12,741 bases of DNA from Lentimonas sp002292345 (GCA_964187655.1 CAXLMP010000033.1:1-12741), one strand, 5' to 3'; shown: positions 1 to 8,110, counted from the stretch's first letter. The notes: generated from the sequence alone by a model not told the origin. A program made the numbers and translations.

Positions 1-99
1 GATTGGAACGCTCAACAGGTTGTGCTTCGAGTGATTGATCAAGACGGAAAAACCGCCCTAAAACACACGATCCCATTTGCAGAGCTACAGTTTAAATGA
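1..99 (+). CDS. C-terminal end of an unidentified protein (5' truncated by window edge)
   Basis: The first frame is open from base 1 to a TGA at 97-99 and encodes the last 32 residues of a protein whose start lies outside the window. The tail reads as alternating hydrophobic strands (VVLRVID, then TALKHTIPF), like the end of a C-terminal beta-sandwich domain of a secreted enzyme. Too little is present to name a family. It is on the same strand as sulfatase A, about 100 bp upstream, so it may belong to the same transcription unit, perhaps as another carbohydrate-active enzyme. That role is inferred from context only. Confidence 0.6.
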   Translation, partial: DWNAQQVVLRVIDQDGKTALKHTIPFAELQFK

Positions 100-190
100 G
101 TGTGAACAGTGCCGTTCCGCTAAAAAGTAGCGACTACGCTCTGACCACAAACTCATCGGGCGAAAATCGAGCGCCAACTACGGCAGTAAT

Positions 191-197
191 AAAGGAG
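191..197 (+). promoter_or_regulatory. Shine-Dalgarno sequence of sulfatase A
   Basis: AAAGGAG lies 4 bases before the ATG at 202 (its GGAG core is centred about 7 bases upstream). It is the only clear ribosome binding site in the window and fixes the start of sulfatase A. The other genes have no comparable purine run at this distance. Confidence 0.65.
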
Positions 198-201
198 ATT
201 T

Positions 202-1743
202 ATGCAGATAAAATTATTTTTTAATGGACTGATGCTTGCCGCCCTCTGTGTGCAATTACTGTCTCCACTGAGTGCGGAGGAGCAGGCGCTGGCCGGTAGC
301 CGCCCCAATATTATTTTGGTGATGACCGACGACCAAGGCATGGGTGATCTGTCCTGTATGGGGAACCCGATCGTACGTACGCCACACATCGACCGGTTTT
401 ATCAGCAATCCACTCGCTTTGCCGATTTCCATGTTAGCCCGACTTGCGCACCAACGCGGGCCGCGCTGATGAGTGGGCGCCGTCCTTTCGAGGTCGGGGT
501 CACACACACGGTGTTGCAACGCGAGCGCATGGCATTGGCTGTGGTCACATTTCCGCAAGCATTGCAAAGCGCAGGCTACCACACCGGGCTGTTCGGCAAA
601 TGGCACCTCGGCGACGAGGATGCGTATCTACCGCAGAACCGCGGCTTTGATCAGGTGCTGATGCACGGTGCCGGCGGCATCGGCCAGTATATTTACGGCG
701 ATTTTGAACCGAATACTGAGAACACCTATTTTGACAATGTATTGCTGCACAACGATAGCATCGTGCGCACCCAAGGCTTCTGCACCGATATCTTTTTCGA
801 AGCTGCGTTGGCGTGGATCCATGAGCAGGAATCAGAGGAGGATGCGCCATACTTTGCCTACATTTCTTTGAACGCACCGCACGGACCTTTCATCGCACCG
901 GAGTCGTATCAAAAACGCTTTCTGGAGCTAGGCTACGACGAAAAAACCGCCGGACGGTATGGGATGATCGAAAATATTGACGATAACTTTGGTCGAATGA
1001 TGGAGCAGTTGGCAGCGTGGCAGGCACTCGACAATACGCTGGTGATTTTCATGACGGACAACGGTATGGCCATGCCCCGCATTCAACAAGGCGAGCAACG
1101 CATCGTGCCGCACAATGCCGGTCTCAGAGGTGGCAAGAATTCCACTTGGGAAGGCGGCACGCATGTGCCCGCATTCTGGCAATGGCAGGGCGTGCTTGGC
1201 GAAGGTGTCGACATTCCAGCGCTGACCGCGCATGTGGATTTGTATCGTACCTTCTGTGAACTTGCTGGCGCAAAGATTCCCGACAGTAAATTGCCGCCAG
1301 GTGGTCGCTCGCTGCTGCCGTTGCTGCAAGACCCGCAGGCCGAGTGGCCGGATCGCAAGCTGTTTATGCATATCGGCCGCTGGGACGATGCTCGGTGGAA
1401 TAAACAAGATCGGGAAGCCAATAAGTATCATGGTGCAGGCGTGCGCACGCAACGCTGGCGACTCGTCTATACCTTGCACAAGGGAAAGGTGCAGACTCAG
1501 CTTTCCGACATTTCCGCTGACCCAGGTGAAAGTAACAACGTCGCCGCACAATATCCAGAAGTGCTGCAGGAGTTGAGCACGGCTTTTGATCAGTGGTGGG
1601 ACTCATTGCCGCCGTTGCTGGTCAATGAAGACCTTGCTTGGGTCGAAGCTGCAGAGCATCCGTTGACCATTCGTTACAACCAACAACTGCAAGAAAAGGG
1701 CATTCCCGAGTGGCGCCCAGAAATTGAGTCATCGTCGAAATAA
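202..1743 (+). CDS. Secreted formylglycine-dependent sulfatase A (S1 family, CAPTR signature)
   Basis: A type I sulfatase of 513 residues that should hydrolyse sulfate esters on a carbohydrate outside the cytoplasm. A signal peptide covers residues 1-25, with probable cleavage after LSA. The metal ligands D43 and D44 sit in VMTDDQG. C82 in TCAPTRAALMSG is the residue expected to be converted to formylglycine (C-x-P-T-R form). Further family landmarks are GKWHLG (K133, H135), the NAPHGP histidine H227, the TDNG pair D286/N287 and K312 in GGKNSTWEGG. The length is normal for S1 sulfatases, and a C-terminal subdomain follows residue 380. All catalytic elements are present. The start is set by the AAAGGAG site. 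The GH29 gene follows after 15 bp, suggesting co-transcription and action on the same glycan. The sulfate position attacked cannot be told from sequence alone. Confidence 0.93.
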   Translation: MQIKLFFNGLMLAALCVQLLSPLSAEEQALAGSRPNIILVMTDDQGMGDLSCMGNPIVRTPHIDRFYQQSTRFADFHVSPTCAPTRAALMSGRRPFEVGVTHTVLQRERMALAVVTFPQALQSAGYHTGLFGKWHLGDEDAYLPQNRGFDQVLMHGAGGIGQYIYGDFEPNTENTYFDNVLLHNDSIVRTQGFCTDIFFEAALAWIHEQESEEDAPYFAYISLNAPHGPFIAPESYQKRFLELGYDEKTAGRYGMIENIDDNFGRMMEQLAAWQALDNTLVIFMTDNGMAMPRIQQGEQRIVPHNAGLRGGKNSTWEGGTHVPAFWQWQGVLGEGVDIPALTAHVDLYRTFCELAGAKIPDSKLPPGGRSLLPLLQDPQAEWPDRKLFMHIGRWDDARWNKQDREANKYHGAGVRTQRWRLVYTLHKGKVQTQLSDISADPGESNNVAAQYPEVLQELSTAFDQWWDSLPPLLVNEDLAWVEAAEHPLTIRYNQQLQEKGIPEWRPEIESSSK

Positions 1744-1758
1744 TAAATTTAAGTAGTT

Positions 1759-3276
1759 ATGTTTAGAACAAATGATCACTGCAAATGGTTGGCCTTAGCA
1801 GCCTCACTGGTGTGCGCAATCAGTCCGCTGCGCGCGGAGGAACCGACGCTGGCGGAAGATCCGTTTGCGCTGGCAAAGCAACAACATCAACAGCTTGAGG
1901 AGCAGCCGTGGGTGAGTCGTTCGCCGCAAGAGTTGCAGCTCTGGGCCAAGGATAACTTACACTTCAAGCTGCGGGCTCGTACGGTGATCGATGCCGACGC
2001 GCACCCGGAGTGGGAGTGGTTTCGTCAGTCTGGATTCGGCCTATTTTTGCATTGGGGGCTGGCGAGTGTAGCGCCGAATACGGGCGACGCTTGGGCGATG
2101 GTTTACTCGAAGCATCGTAACCAAGAGAGCGGCATGCTGCGAACGCCGGAGGAAATGTTTAGCGTCGCCGATACTTGGAACCCAGCAAGCTATGATCCTG
2201 ACAAGTGGATGGCAGCGGCCTCCAAGGCTGGATTTGGCTATGCGGTATTAACTACGCGTCATCACGATGGCTACGGGCTGTGGCCGAGCGAGCAGGGCGA
2301 CTGGGATACCGGCGATAAAATGAACGGCCGCGATTTGGTCAAAGACTATGTTGAAGCTTGCCGTAACAACGACATACGAATCGGGTTTTATTATTCTGGT
2401 CCCAATTGGCATTTCGATTATAAGAACAAGGACTTTTCCTGGCCGCCCCAAGGCTATAACTACAAGCATGAAAAGGTCGAACTTGACCCGCCACTCGCTG
2501 CGGTCATGGGCTATGATCCGCCACTGCCCGGCGATGGCGACCTTCGCGAGCAAGCACAGTCGACCGAGCAGGTGCGCGAGTTGATGACCAACTACGGCCC
2601 CATTGACATGATGTGGTGGGACGGTAATTCGATTATGACCCCTGAAGCGCTGGCCGAGTTACAGCCAGATATCTTCGTAGCCCGCGGGCTGATAGCGACG
2701 CCGGAAGGGATGCATCACGGAACGAGTGAAAACGTTAAAGTGACCAACGAAGCGGGTTGGTGGTGGGAGCTTTGTATCAAGACCGAGAACACTAATACGC
2801 CGAATTGGCACTACGGTGCGATCAACGAAACCAACCATTGGAACACCAACAAGTTTCTGTCCGAACTGGTGCGCTGCCGTTCGCTGGGCGGCAATTTACT
2901 GGTCAATATCACGCCGCGACCGAACGGTGAAATGATGGACTGGTTCTACGATGTGTGCGACGAGATGGGCGAATGGATGCAACACTCACGTGAGGCGATT
3001 TATGCGGTGGATTTAGACGCGCCGCTACCGACGCTCGACCAGACGCAGAACTTCACCACTAAAAAAGGCAACAACTGGTATGCGATGCCAGACGCACGGG
3101 GCGCGGTTTTCATTACCGATGTCGCCGCGCCGAAATCGGTCACTTTATTGCGCAGCGGCGAAACGTTGGACTATGAATTTCGCGACAGTGCGCTGCGCGT
3201 GGAGGTGCCGGCAGCGATGCAAACGGAACTTCCAGATATGGTTAAAATTGTTTTTGCTGGAGCAGCAAATTTGTAG
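1759..3276 (+). CDS. GH29 family alpha-L-fucosidase (possibly alpha-L-galactosidase)
   Basis: A 505-residue exo-glycosidase of family GH29, which removes terminal alpha-L-fucose with retention of configuration. A signal peptide ends near A26 (SPLRA), so it acts in the periplasm or outside. Family landmarks are FLHWG (H98), TTRHHDGY (H168, H169, D170) and MMWWDGN, where D288 fits the GH29 catalytic nucleophile. The LGGNLLVNITPRPNG segment is also typical and closes the catalytic barrel. A short beta-sandwich ends the protein after about residue 430. The acid/base residue is variable in this family and is not assigned. The ATG lies 15 bp after the stop of sulfatase A without a good ribosome binding site, so translation may depend on the upstream gene. 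Some GH29 members in porphyran-degrading bacteria release L-galactose. The GH86-like gene in this window makes that a real alternative, but the sequence does not decide it. Confidence 0.9.
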   Translation: MFRTNDHCKWLALAASLVCAISPLRAEEPTLAEDPFALAKQQHQQLEEQPWVSRSPQELQLWAKDNLHFKLRARTVIDADAHPEWEWFRQSGFGLFLHWGLASVAPNTGDAWAMVYSKHRNQESGMLRTPEEMFSVADTWNPASYDPDKWMAAASKAGFGYAVLTTRHHDGYGLWPSEQGDWDTGDKMNGRDLVKDYVEACRNNDIRIGFYYSGPNWHFDYKNKDFSWPPQGYNYKHEKVELDPPLAAVMGYDPPLPGDGDLREQAQSTEQVRELMTNYGPIDMMWWDGNSIMTPEALAELQPDIFVARGLIATPEGMHHGTSENVKVTNEAGWWWELCIKTENTNTPNWHYGAINETNHWNTNKFLSELVRCRSLGGNLLVNITPRPNGEMMDWFYDVCDEMGEWMQHSREAIYAVDLDAPLPTLDQTQNFTTKKGNNWYAMPDARGAVFITDVAAPKSVTLLRSGETLDYEFRDSALRVEVPAAMQTELPDMVKIVFAGAANL

Positions 3277-3402
3277 GGTAACAGCGAACTTTATTAAATT
3301 TTGAGTGCGATCAACTGCATCAAGGTGAGTGCGGTGATTTAAGTCATCTACACACCGAACGACTGGTTCATATAAGTAGTCAGCGGCTGCATCATTATTA
3401 AT

Positions 3403-3423
3403 TCAGTGAAGGTTACTGATTTT
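3403..3423 (+). terminator. Weak hairpin with T-run, possible terminator after the GH29 gene
   Basis: TCAGTG (3403-3408) pairs with TACTGA (3414-3419), including one G-T pair, around a 5-base loop, and TTTT follows. The stem is short and AT-rich. It lies about 130 bp beyond the GH29 stop, in the 189-bp gap between two convergent genes. Nothing else recognisable is in that gap. Termination here is a weak inference. Confidence 0.25.
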
Positions 3424-3465
3424 GACACGATCAAGTAGTACACCCATCAAAATACAGTGGGCAGA

Positions 3466-4866
3466 CTAGTCGATTTTGTTTAACTGCCAATTATGTGGCG
3501 TGGGTTGATTGATCAGCCACATTTCACGCATCCAGTTGAGTTCTTGCTGTTTGTACTCGGCCTCTTGCGGAACTGCTTCAAGGAAAGCTTCGACCTGCTG
3601 CTTTAAGAAGCCATACCAAGGTTGACCGTTTGATTGCTGCAGCTGTGCGAAGAGCGCGGCGCTAAGTGCAGTGTGGTCAGACTCATCGACTGAGGGATTT
3701 AATTTACGAACCATGCTGTGACGCACTAGGGCGATCGTGCGCAGTTGGCTGGTCGCTTTGAGTTGCTTGTCTTGCAGCGCTTTGACTTTGAGTGATTGCT
3801 GGTATTGCGGAGTGGCACTGTTGGCACTGAGGTCAATGCCTACTTTCAGTTCTTCGGACGAGTATCGACCGACCATTATATTATCGATGCTTAATGCGTA
3901 GTCGCCGTGTGCTAGATTATCGACCGCGAGCACTTGGCGATTTAAGTCATGCTGAAAAGGCACCCAGTCTAAGGCTTTTACTTGTGCCATGTTTAATGGG
4001 AAGGGCAGGGCATTCTCGGTCGCAGTGAAGCGCACTGATTTCGGTGTGACTGTGAGTTTGCCGGTGAGCTCGCAATTGATAAGCTGTAGGACTTTGCCGT
4101 CACTCGCAGCGTCGATTTGAATCGCGGACACATATGGCGGCATATTTTGTGACTTAAGAAAATGATAGGCCATCACAAGATGTCCAGGCACGCCGGGATG
4201 GACACGGTCTTCGCCCACTATAGTCGTACTGGGGTCAATTGCTTGTAAGCTGTGGTTGATGACTCCCATCGGTGTATGAAAGTCGATGACCTCAGCTTGG
4301 TATTTGGAGGCGAGTGAATCGATGTAATGCGAAAATCGGCCGAGTTGATCATTTTTGCCGATAAGATTTTCCTTGTCGAGTTCAGCGGTCTGATCGTAGA
4401 TCGATGGTTTTATGAAAATGATGCGGCAGTCGATCGCATCTAAGGACGCGGCCAGTTGATCCATTGCCTTGGTATAGCTGTCATACGAATTTGCCTGTCC
4501 ACTGATTTTAGCGTGCAGCGGACGTGCAGCTTCAAAAACGTATCCCGCTGCGTCGTTCATGCCGAGCATGATAGTCGCCGCAGTCGGGCGGTGAGGGGCG
4601 ATGTCGTCATCAAAGCGCAGGTTAGTGCCAGGCGCGGTGTCACCCGAGATGCCACAATTGTAGGCAGTAAATGGTTGGCCGGGGAAACGTGTCGCGTAAA
4701 AAAGGTAAACGTCGGCGTGGTAACGGCCGCCATGCGTGATCGAGTCGCCGATGAACGCGACGCGATCATACTTTTTAAATGCAGGCACAACGCCAGCCGA
4801 TGCGCAGGTGAGGCTGGCTAGGCAGACATAGGAGAGTATTCGGCAAATTGGGATTATACAGGTCAT
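3466..4866 (-). CDS. Secreted SGNH/GDSL-family hydrolase, probable carbohydrate esterase, with long C-terminal region
   Basis: A 466-residue secreted hydrolase of the SGNH/GDSL fold, which usually removes acetyl or other acyl groups from sugars. A hydrophobic signal segment spans about residues 8-24. The four SGNH blocks are visible: GDSITHGG with nucleophile S42, NCGISGDT with G75, GMND with N104, and EDRVHPG with D220 and H223. The catalytic set is therefore complete. About 240 residues after the catalytic domain are unusual for a plain GDSL esterase. They contain beta-rich sequence and then a charged, probably helical tail. The ATG at 4866 is preferred over an in-frame TTG at 4875 because it leaves a normal signal peptide. 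Neither start has a clear ribosome binding site. It is transcribed divergently from sulfatase B. A de-esterifying role beside sulfatases is inferred from context, and the substrate is unknown. Confidence 0.85.
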   Translation of the reverse strand: MTCIIPICRILSYVCLASLTCASAGVVPAFKKYDRVAFIGDSITHGGRYHADVYLFYATRFPGQPFTAYNCGISGDTAPGTNLRFDDDIAPHRPTAATIMLGMNDAAGYVFEAARPLHAKISGQANSYDSYTKAMDQLAASLDAIDCRIIFIKPSIYDQTAELDKENLIGKNDQLGRFSHYIDSLASKYQAEVIDFHTPMGVINHSLQAIDPSTTIVGEDRVHPGVPGHLVMAYHFLKSQNMPPYVSAIQIDAASDGKVLQLINCELTGKLTVTPKSVRFTATENALPFPLNMAQVKALDWVPFQHDLNRQVLAVDNLAHGDYALSIDNIMVGRYSSEELKVGIDLSANSATPQYQQSLKVKALQDKQLKATSQLRTIALVRHSMVRKLNPSVDESDHTALSAALFAQLQQSNGQPWYGFLKQQVEAFLEAVPQEAEYKQQELNWMREMWLINQPTPHNWQLNKID

Positions 4867-4878
4867 TATTGACAAGGG

Positions 4879-4904
4879 TTTACACGTGTATTGTTATGAC
4901 GTCA
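4879..4904. promoter_or_regulatory. Two adjacent palindromes in the divergent esterase/sulfatase B control region
   Basis: TACACGTGTA (4881-4890) is a perfect 10-bp palindrome with a central CG, and TGACGTCA (4897-4904) is a perfect 8-bp palindrome 6 bp away. The first begins 15 bp upstream of the esterase ATG and lies about 35 bp upstream of the predicted -35 box of sulfatase B. Central-CG palindromes are typical of LacI-type and some other dimeric regulators. This placement would suit repression of the esterase or joint control of both genes. No regulator gene is in the window, so the binding protein is unknown. Confidence 0.4.
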
Positions 4905-4924
4905 AGTGGCCAATGTTTTGTCGT

Positions 4925-4952
4925 TTGCCTGATCCATCCTGACCCATATACT
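4925..4952 (+). promoter_or_regulatory. Sigma70-like promoter of sulfatase B
   Basis: TTGCCT (4925-4930) and TATACT (4947-4952) are separated by 16 bp. They match the -35 and -10 consensus at four and five of six positions respectively. Transcription would start near 4959, giving a leader of roughly 17 bases before the ATG at 4976. This is the best promoter-like pair seen in the window. Confidence 0.45.
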
Positions 4953-4975
4953 ACGTATTTGAGATTCCTTATCTT

Positions 4976-6493
4976 ATGAAAATCTGCTCTTTTATTTACT
5001 TAACGTGTTTGTTGTCTGCCTTGGTTTACGCCGCGCCAGATCAGCCGAATATTGTCTTTATTATGGCCGATGACTTTGGCCCGGGTGACATTAGCCGACA
5101 GCACCAAGAACGCACGGGGCAAGCCGCATTGGCCGCGACGCCGACACTGGATGCCTTGGCGAACGAAGGTCTATGGTTTAGCGACGCACATTCACCGACA
5201 TCGCTGTGCTCGCCTTCGCGCTATGCCGTGATGACTGGCAACTACAATTATCGCTCCTACGCACCTTGGGGCGTTTGGGGTACCTTCCGCCCGAGCGCAG
5301 TTGCGGCAGATGATGCCACCCTTGGGAGTGTCGCGCAAGCTGCGGGCTACAACACCGGTTTTATTGGCAAATGGCATTTGGGCGGAGACTTCTATCACAA
5401 AGGCACCAGCAAAGTGTTTCGCGGCAATGACCGAGGTGGGCAGCCGTTAGATGTGGACATGTCAAAATGGATTGCCGCTAGCCCCAAAGACTTGGGATTT
5501 AATTATGATTACACGCTACCGACGGGAGTACAGGGGCCGATCTACCTCGCCCTCGAGAACAATGTTTGGGCGCCTTTTAATGATCAGTCAGAGTTGATAC
5601 ATTACGATAAAACCACCGCGAAAAACCTTAGCTTTATTTCTGACAAGGGGCCAGGGCCTGGTGATTCGGAATGGGATACTGCTCAGATCAATAAGATCTT
5701 AGCTGATAAAGCGACCGGCTTCATCGAGCGCAGTGCGGCGGCAAAACGGCCATTTTTCATGTGTTATTGGTCGCCAGCGGTGCACTTACCGCACATCCCG
5801 CCAGCTGAGCTGAGTGGCGAGAAGATGCGCGATACCACTCCCTCGCATCATACCGATATGAACCGCGTATTCGATTGGGAAGTCGAACAAATCGTCAAGG
5901 CATTGAAAGCAGCTGATGTGTACCAAGATACGATCATTATTGTAAGCTCTGATAATGGTGGCTTGTGGGATCCTGTCGCAGAAAAGGCGGGCCATTTGTC
6001 GAACGGTGGTGTGCGCGGCACGAAAAACCATCCTTGGGAAGGTGGGCACCTGGTGCCACTGATCGTGACGTGGCCAGACGTGATCGAGCCCAACACGCGC
6101 AGTGACGCACTGATCAACGGCACGGACATCATCGCGACCCTGGCAGAAATTGTCGGCACTCGCTTGCTGGACTCGCAGGCAAAAGATTCCTACAGCTTCT
6201 TGCCGCTACTCAAGGGGGACCGCAATTTTCAAGCGCGAGATGAAGTCATGCTTCAGGCCGGGGCGCAATGTGAGCTGATGTTTCGTCAGGGTGATTGGAA
6301 ACTGGTGATGCAGTCTGACTGGCAGCTTAGTAAAATGGAGCCGATCGCGCTGTTTAATTTGGCGGATAATCCGCTGGAGAAAGAAGCTGAGAATTTGATT
6401 CATAATCCGGAGTATGCGCCCAAACTAAAAGCAATGCATGCACGGTACCTCAGTGTGCGTAATAATCCAGATCGTACGGTAGCGCTTCCGTAG
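4976..6493 (+). CDS. Secreted formylglycine-dependent sulfatase B (S1 family, CSPSR signature)
   Basis: A 505-residue type I sulfatase, predicted to be exported and to desulfate a polysaccharide or oligosaccharide. The signal peptide ends around residue 19-20 (VYA/AP). D32 and D33 in IMADDFG are metal ligands. C78 in LCSPSRYAVMTGNY is the formylglycine site in its classical C-x-P-S-R form. IGKWHLGG gives K132 and H134, AVHLPHIPP gives H270/H273, and SSDNGG gives D326/N327. The stretch after the signature (NYNYRSYAPWGVWGTF) and the long segment between residues 150 and 240 differ from the other two sulfatases here, so it probably belongs to another S1 subfamily with another specificity. There is no clear ribosome binding site, and a short leader is predicted. 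Sulfatase C follows after 68 bp on the same strand. Confidence 0.93.
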   Translation: MKICSFIYLTCLLSALVYAAPDQPNIVFIMADDFGPGDISRQHQERTGQAALAATPTLDALANEGLWFSDAHSPTSLCSPSRYAVMTGNYNYRSYAPWGVWGTFRPSAVAADDATLGSVAQAAGYNTGFIGKWHLGGDFYHKGTSKVFRGNDRGGQPLDVDMSKWIAASPKDLGFNYDYTLPTGVQGPIYLALENNVWAPFNDQSELIHYDKTTAKNLSFISDKGPGPGDSEWDTAQINKILADKATGFIERSAAAKRPFFMCYWSPAVHLPHIPPAELSGEKMRDTTPSHHTDMNRVFDWEVEQIVKALKAADVYQDTIIIVSSDNGGLWDPVAEKAGHLSNGGVRGTKNHPWEGGHLVPLIVTWPDVIEPNTRSDALINGTDIIATLAEIVGTRLLDSQAKDSYSFLPLLKGDRNFQARDEVMLQAGAQCELMFRQGDWKLVMQSDWQLSKMEPIALFNLADNPLEKEAENLIHNPEYAPKLKAMHARYLSVRNNPDRTVALP

Positions 6494-6561
6494 CTGGGAG
6501 CGGATTGAATATCGTGAGCTAAAAATCGTTGGGCTGTTTTATAGTCTTTAAATATAAAAGA

Positions 6562-8070
6562 ATGAAGAAATTAACACACATTCGTAGAGTCCAATTGAGT
6601 GCTGCCAGCTTAATATTTGTATGGGTAATAGCTGTCACTCAGGTACATGCCACAGCGGATACACGTCCCAATATATTAATCATCCTCGCGGACGACTTAG
6701 GCTATGCAGATACCGGCTTCACCGGCTCTAAGGTGGTGCAGACACCCAACTTGGATCGTCTAGCTGCGAATGGAGTGGTTTTAAAAAATGGTTATGTCAC
6801 GCACCCTTATTGTGGCCCCTCTCGTTCGGGGCTAATCACTGGTCGCTATCAAGCACGATTTGGCAATGAAACCAATTTTACTTATTCACCGTATGATTTG
6901 CATCAAGGATTACCACTAACGGAGAAGACCTTTGCAGAGCGTTTAAAGCCGGTAGGGTATCGTACCGGGATCATTGGTAAATGGCACCTTGGCGCCTCTT
7001 TCCCTTTCCGCCCAAGTCAACGCGGCTTCGATCACTTTTACGGCTTTCTCTCCGGGGGGCATTCGTATTGGCCAGATAGTGTGACCACGCAGCTAGATTT
7101 ATACGGACCGAATGGCACTCTCAACTACAGTGTCAACGAAGGTGGCAAGCTGCCGCTCAGTCGTAATGACCAAGTTGGCGCGTTCGAAGAATACCTTACC
7201 ACTGCACTGAGTCGGGATGCAGCTGCTTTCGTCAAACAGGGTAGCGAACCCTTTCTGCTTTATCTCGCCTACAATGCTCCGCACTCACCACTGGAAGCGC
7301 CCAATGAGCTAATTCAGAAATACCGCCACGTCGAGCCTTGGACCCGCCGTGTGTATCTCGCGATGATTGACTCGATGGACCAAGGTATCGGCATGCTACT
7401 CGAGGCGCTGAAAGAATCGGGGAAGTTAGACAATACCCTTATTTTCTTCCTCTCTGATAATGGTGGTGTGGCGCCCAAAGCGGGCTACGTCAACGAGGAC
7501 TGGGCAGACAACGGACCACTGCGCAAAGGCAAGGGGAGCCTGTTTGAAGGTGGCTGTCGCGTACCTTACCTAATGCACTGGCCGAACGGTTTGCCTCGCG
7601 GTAAAGTCTATGAGTTCCCCGTCTCATCACTCGATATTGCAGCCACGGCGGTCGCGCTTGGGCAAGGTGACAGCAGTGGACATTCCTTGGATGGCGTGAA
7701 CTTAATTCCTTTCTTGGATGGAACCCGTAACGATGCGCCACATGCCGCGCTTTTTTGGCGCATACGCGATGGAGCAGGGTGGGCGGTTCGCACCCCCGCC
7801 GCGAAGATGCTCAAGGAGGGCTATTCCAGTAACCCACCTGAATTGTTTAATATGCTCAGTGATCCTTATGAATCGGATAACATGATCGATGCACGTCCTG
7901 AACTTCGTCAGCAACTGGCGCAATTATGGAATACTTGGAATTCGAAGAATCAGAGCAATCTATTCTTACAGTCGAATGAGTATCAAAAGAAACGCTTGGA
8001 ATTGTATCGTCAACTTGACGAACAACTCAAAGCAGATGCGCTGAAGCGCACAGCGCTGGTCATTGAGTGA
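6562..8070 (+). CDS. Secreted formylglycine-dependent sulfatase C (S1 family, CGPSR signature)
   Basis: A type I sulfatase of 502 residues from the ATG at 6562. That start gives a compact signal peptide beginning MKKLTHIRR and ending near A30. An upstream TTG at 6529 would add 11 residues before the signal and is disfavoured. D44 and D45 in ILADDLGYAD are metal ligands, and C84 in YCGPSRSGLITGRY is the formylglycine site. IGKWHLG gives K140/H142, YNAPHSPLEAP gives H241, and LSDNGG gives D299/N300. Its overall pattern resembles arylsulfatase A/B-like and N-acetylgalactosamine-6-sulfatase-like enzymes, the type often found acting on galactose sulfates in algal loci. That resemblance is a recollection, not a measured match. 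It follows sulfatase B by 68 bp and is probably co-transcribed with it. Confidence 0.92.
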   Translation: MKKLTHIRRVQLSAASLIFVWVIAVTQVHATADTRPNILIILADDLGYADTGFTGSKVVQTPNLDRLAANGVVLKNGYVTHPYCGPSRSGLITGRYQARFGNETNFTYSPYDLHQGLPLTEKTFAERLKPVGYRTGIIGKWHLGASFPFRPSQRGFDHFYGFLSGGHSYWPDSVTTQLDLYGPNGTLNYSVNEGGKLPLSRNDQVGAFEEYLTTALSRDAAAFVKQGSEPFLLYLAYNAPHSPLEAPNELIQKYRHVEPWTRRVYLAMIDSMDQGIGMLLEALKESGKLDNTLIFFLSDNGGVAPKAGYVNEDWADNGPLRKGKGSLFEGGCRVPYLMHWPNGLPRGKVYEFPVSSLDIAATAVALGQGDSSGHSLDGVNLIPFLDGTRNDAPHAALFWRIRDGAGWAVRTPAAKMLKEGYSSNPPELFNMLSDPYESDNMIDARPELRQQLAQLWNTWNSKNQSNLFLQSNEYQKKRLELYRQLDEQLKADALKRTALVIE

Positions 8071-8080
8071 TTTGCAGCAA

Positions 8081-8110
8081 GCGCAGTAGCGCAGGCATGG
8101 CTTCGGCCAT
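8081..8110. terminator. Tandem hairpins between convergent genes
   Basis: GCGC-AGTA-GCGC (8081-8092) is followed by ATGGC-TTCG-GCCAT (8097-8110). The second is a 5-bp stem closed by a C(UUCG)G tetraloop when read on the plus strand, an unusually stable loop type. They fill the 39-bp gap between the stop of sulfatase C and the stop of the symporter, and the second overlaps the symporter stop by one base. There is no T-run on either side, so rho-independent termination is uncertain. They may instead protect the 3' end of the sulfatase transcript. Confidence 0.35.

Noticed and set aside
928..1551. 207-codon open frame on the minus strand inside sulfatase A
   Set aside because: It lies wholly antisense to a gene with complete catalytic motifs, has no recognisable domain, and its composition looks like a shadow of the coding strand.
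3277..3465. Possible small gene or regulatory RNA in the gap between convergent genes
   Set aside because: No open frame with a start site and no strong structure was found, apart from the weak hairpin near 3403.
4867..4875. TTG start adding three residues to the SGNH hydrolase
   Set aside because: The in-frame ATG at 4866 directly precedes the signal peptide, and neither position has a ribosome binding site that would favour TTG.
4877..4914. Sigma70 promoter for the esterase (minus-strand TTGACG, 17-bp spacer, TAAACC)
   Set aside because: The -10 match is poor and the start point would fall almost on the ATG, so it is not listed as a feature.
6529..6561. TTG start adding 11 residues to sulfatase C
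   Set aside because: The ATG at 6562 gives a canonical MKKL signal peptide start, while the extension adds a hydrophobic-basic stretch that does not fit.
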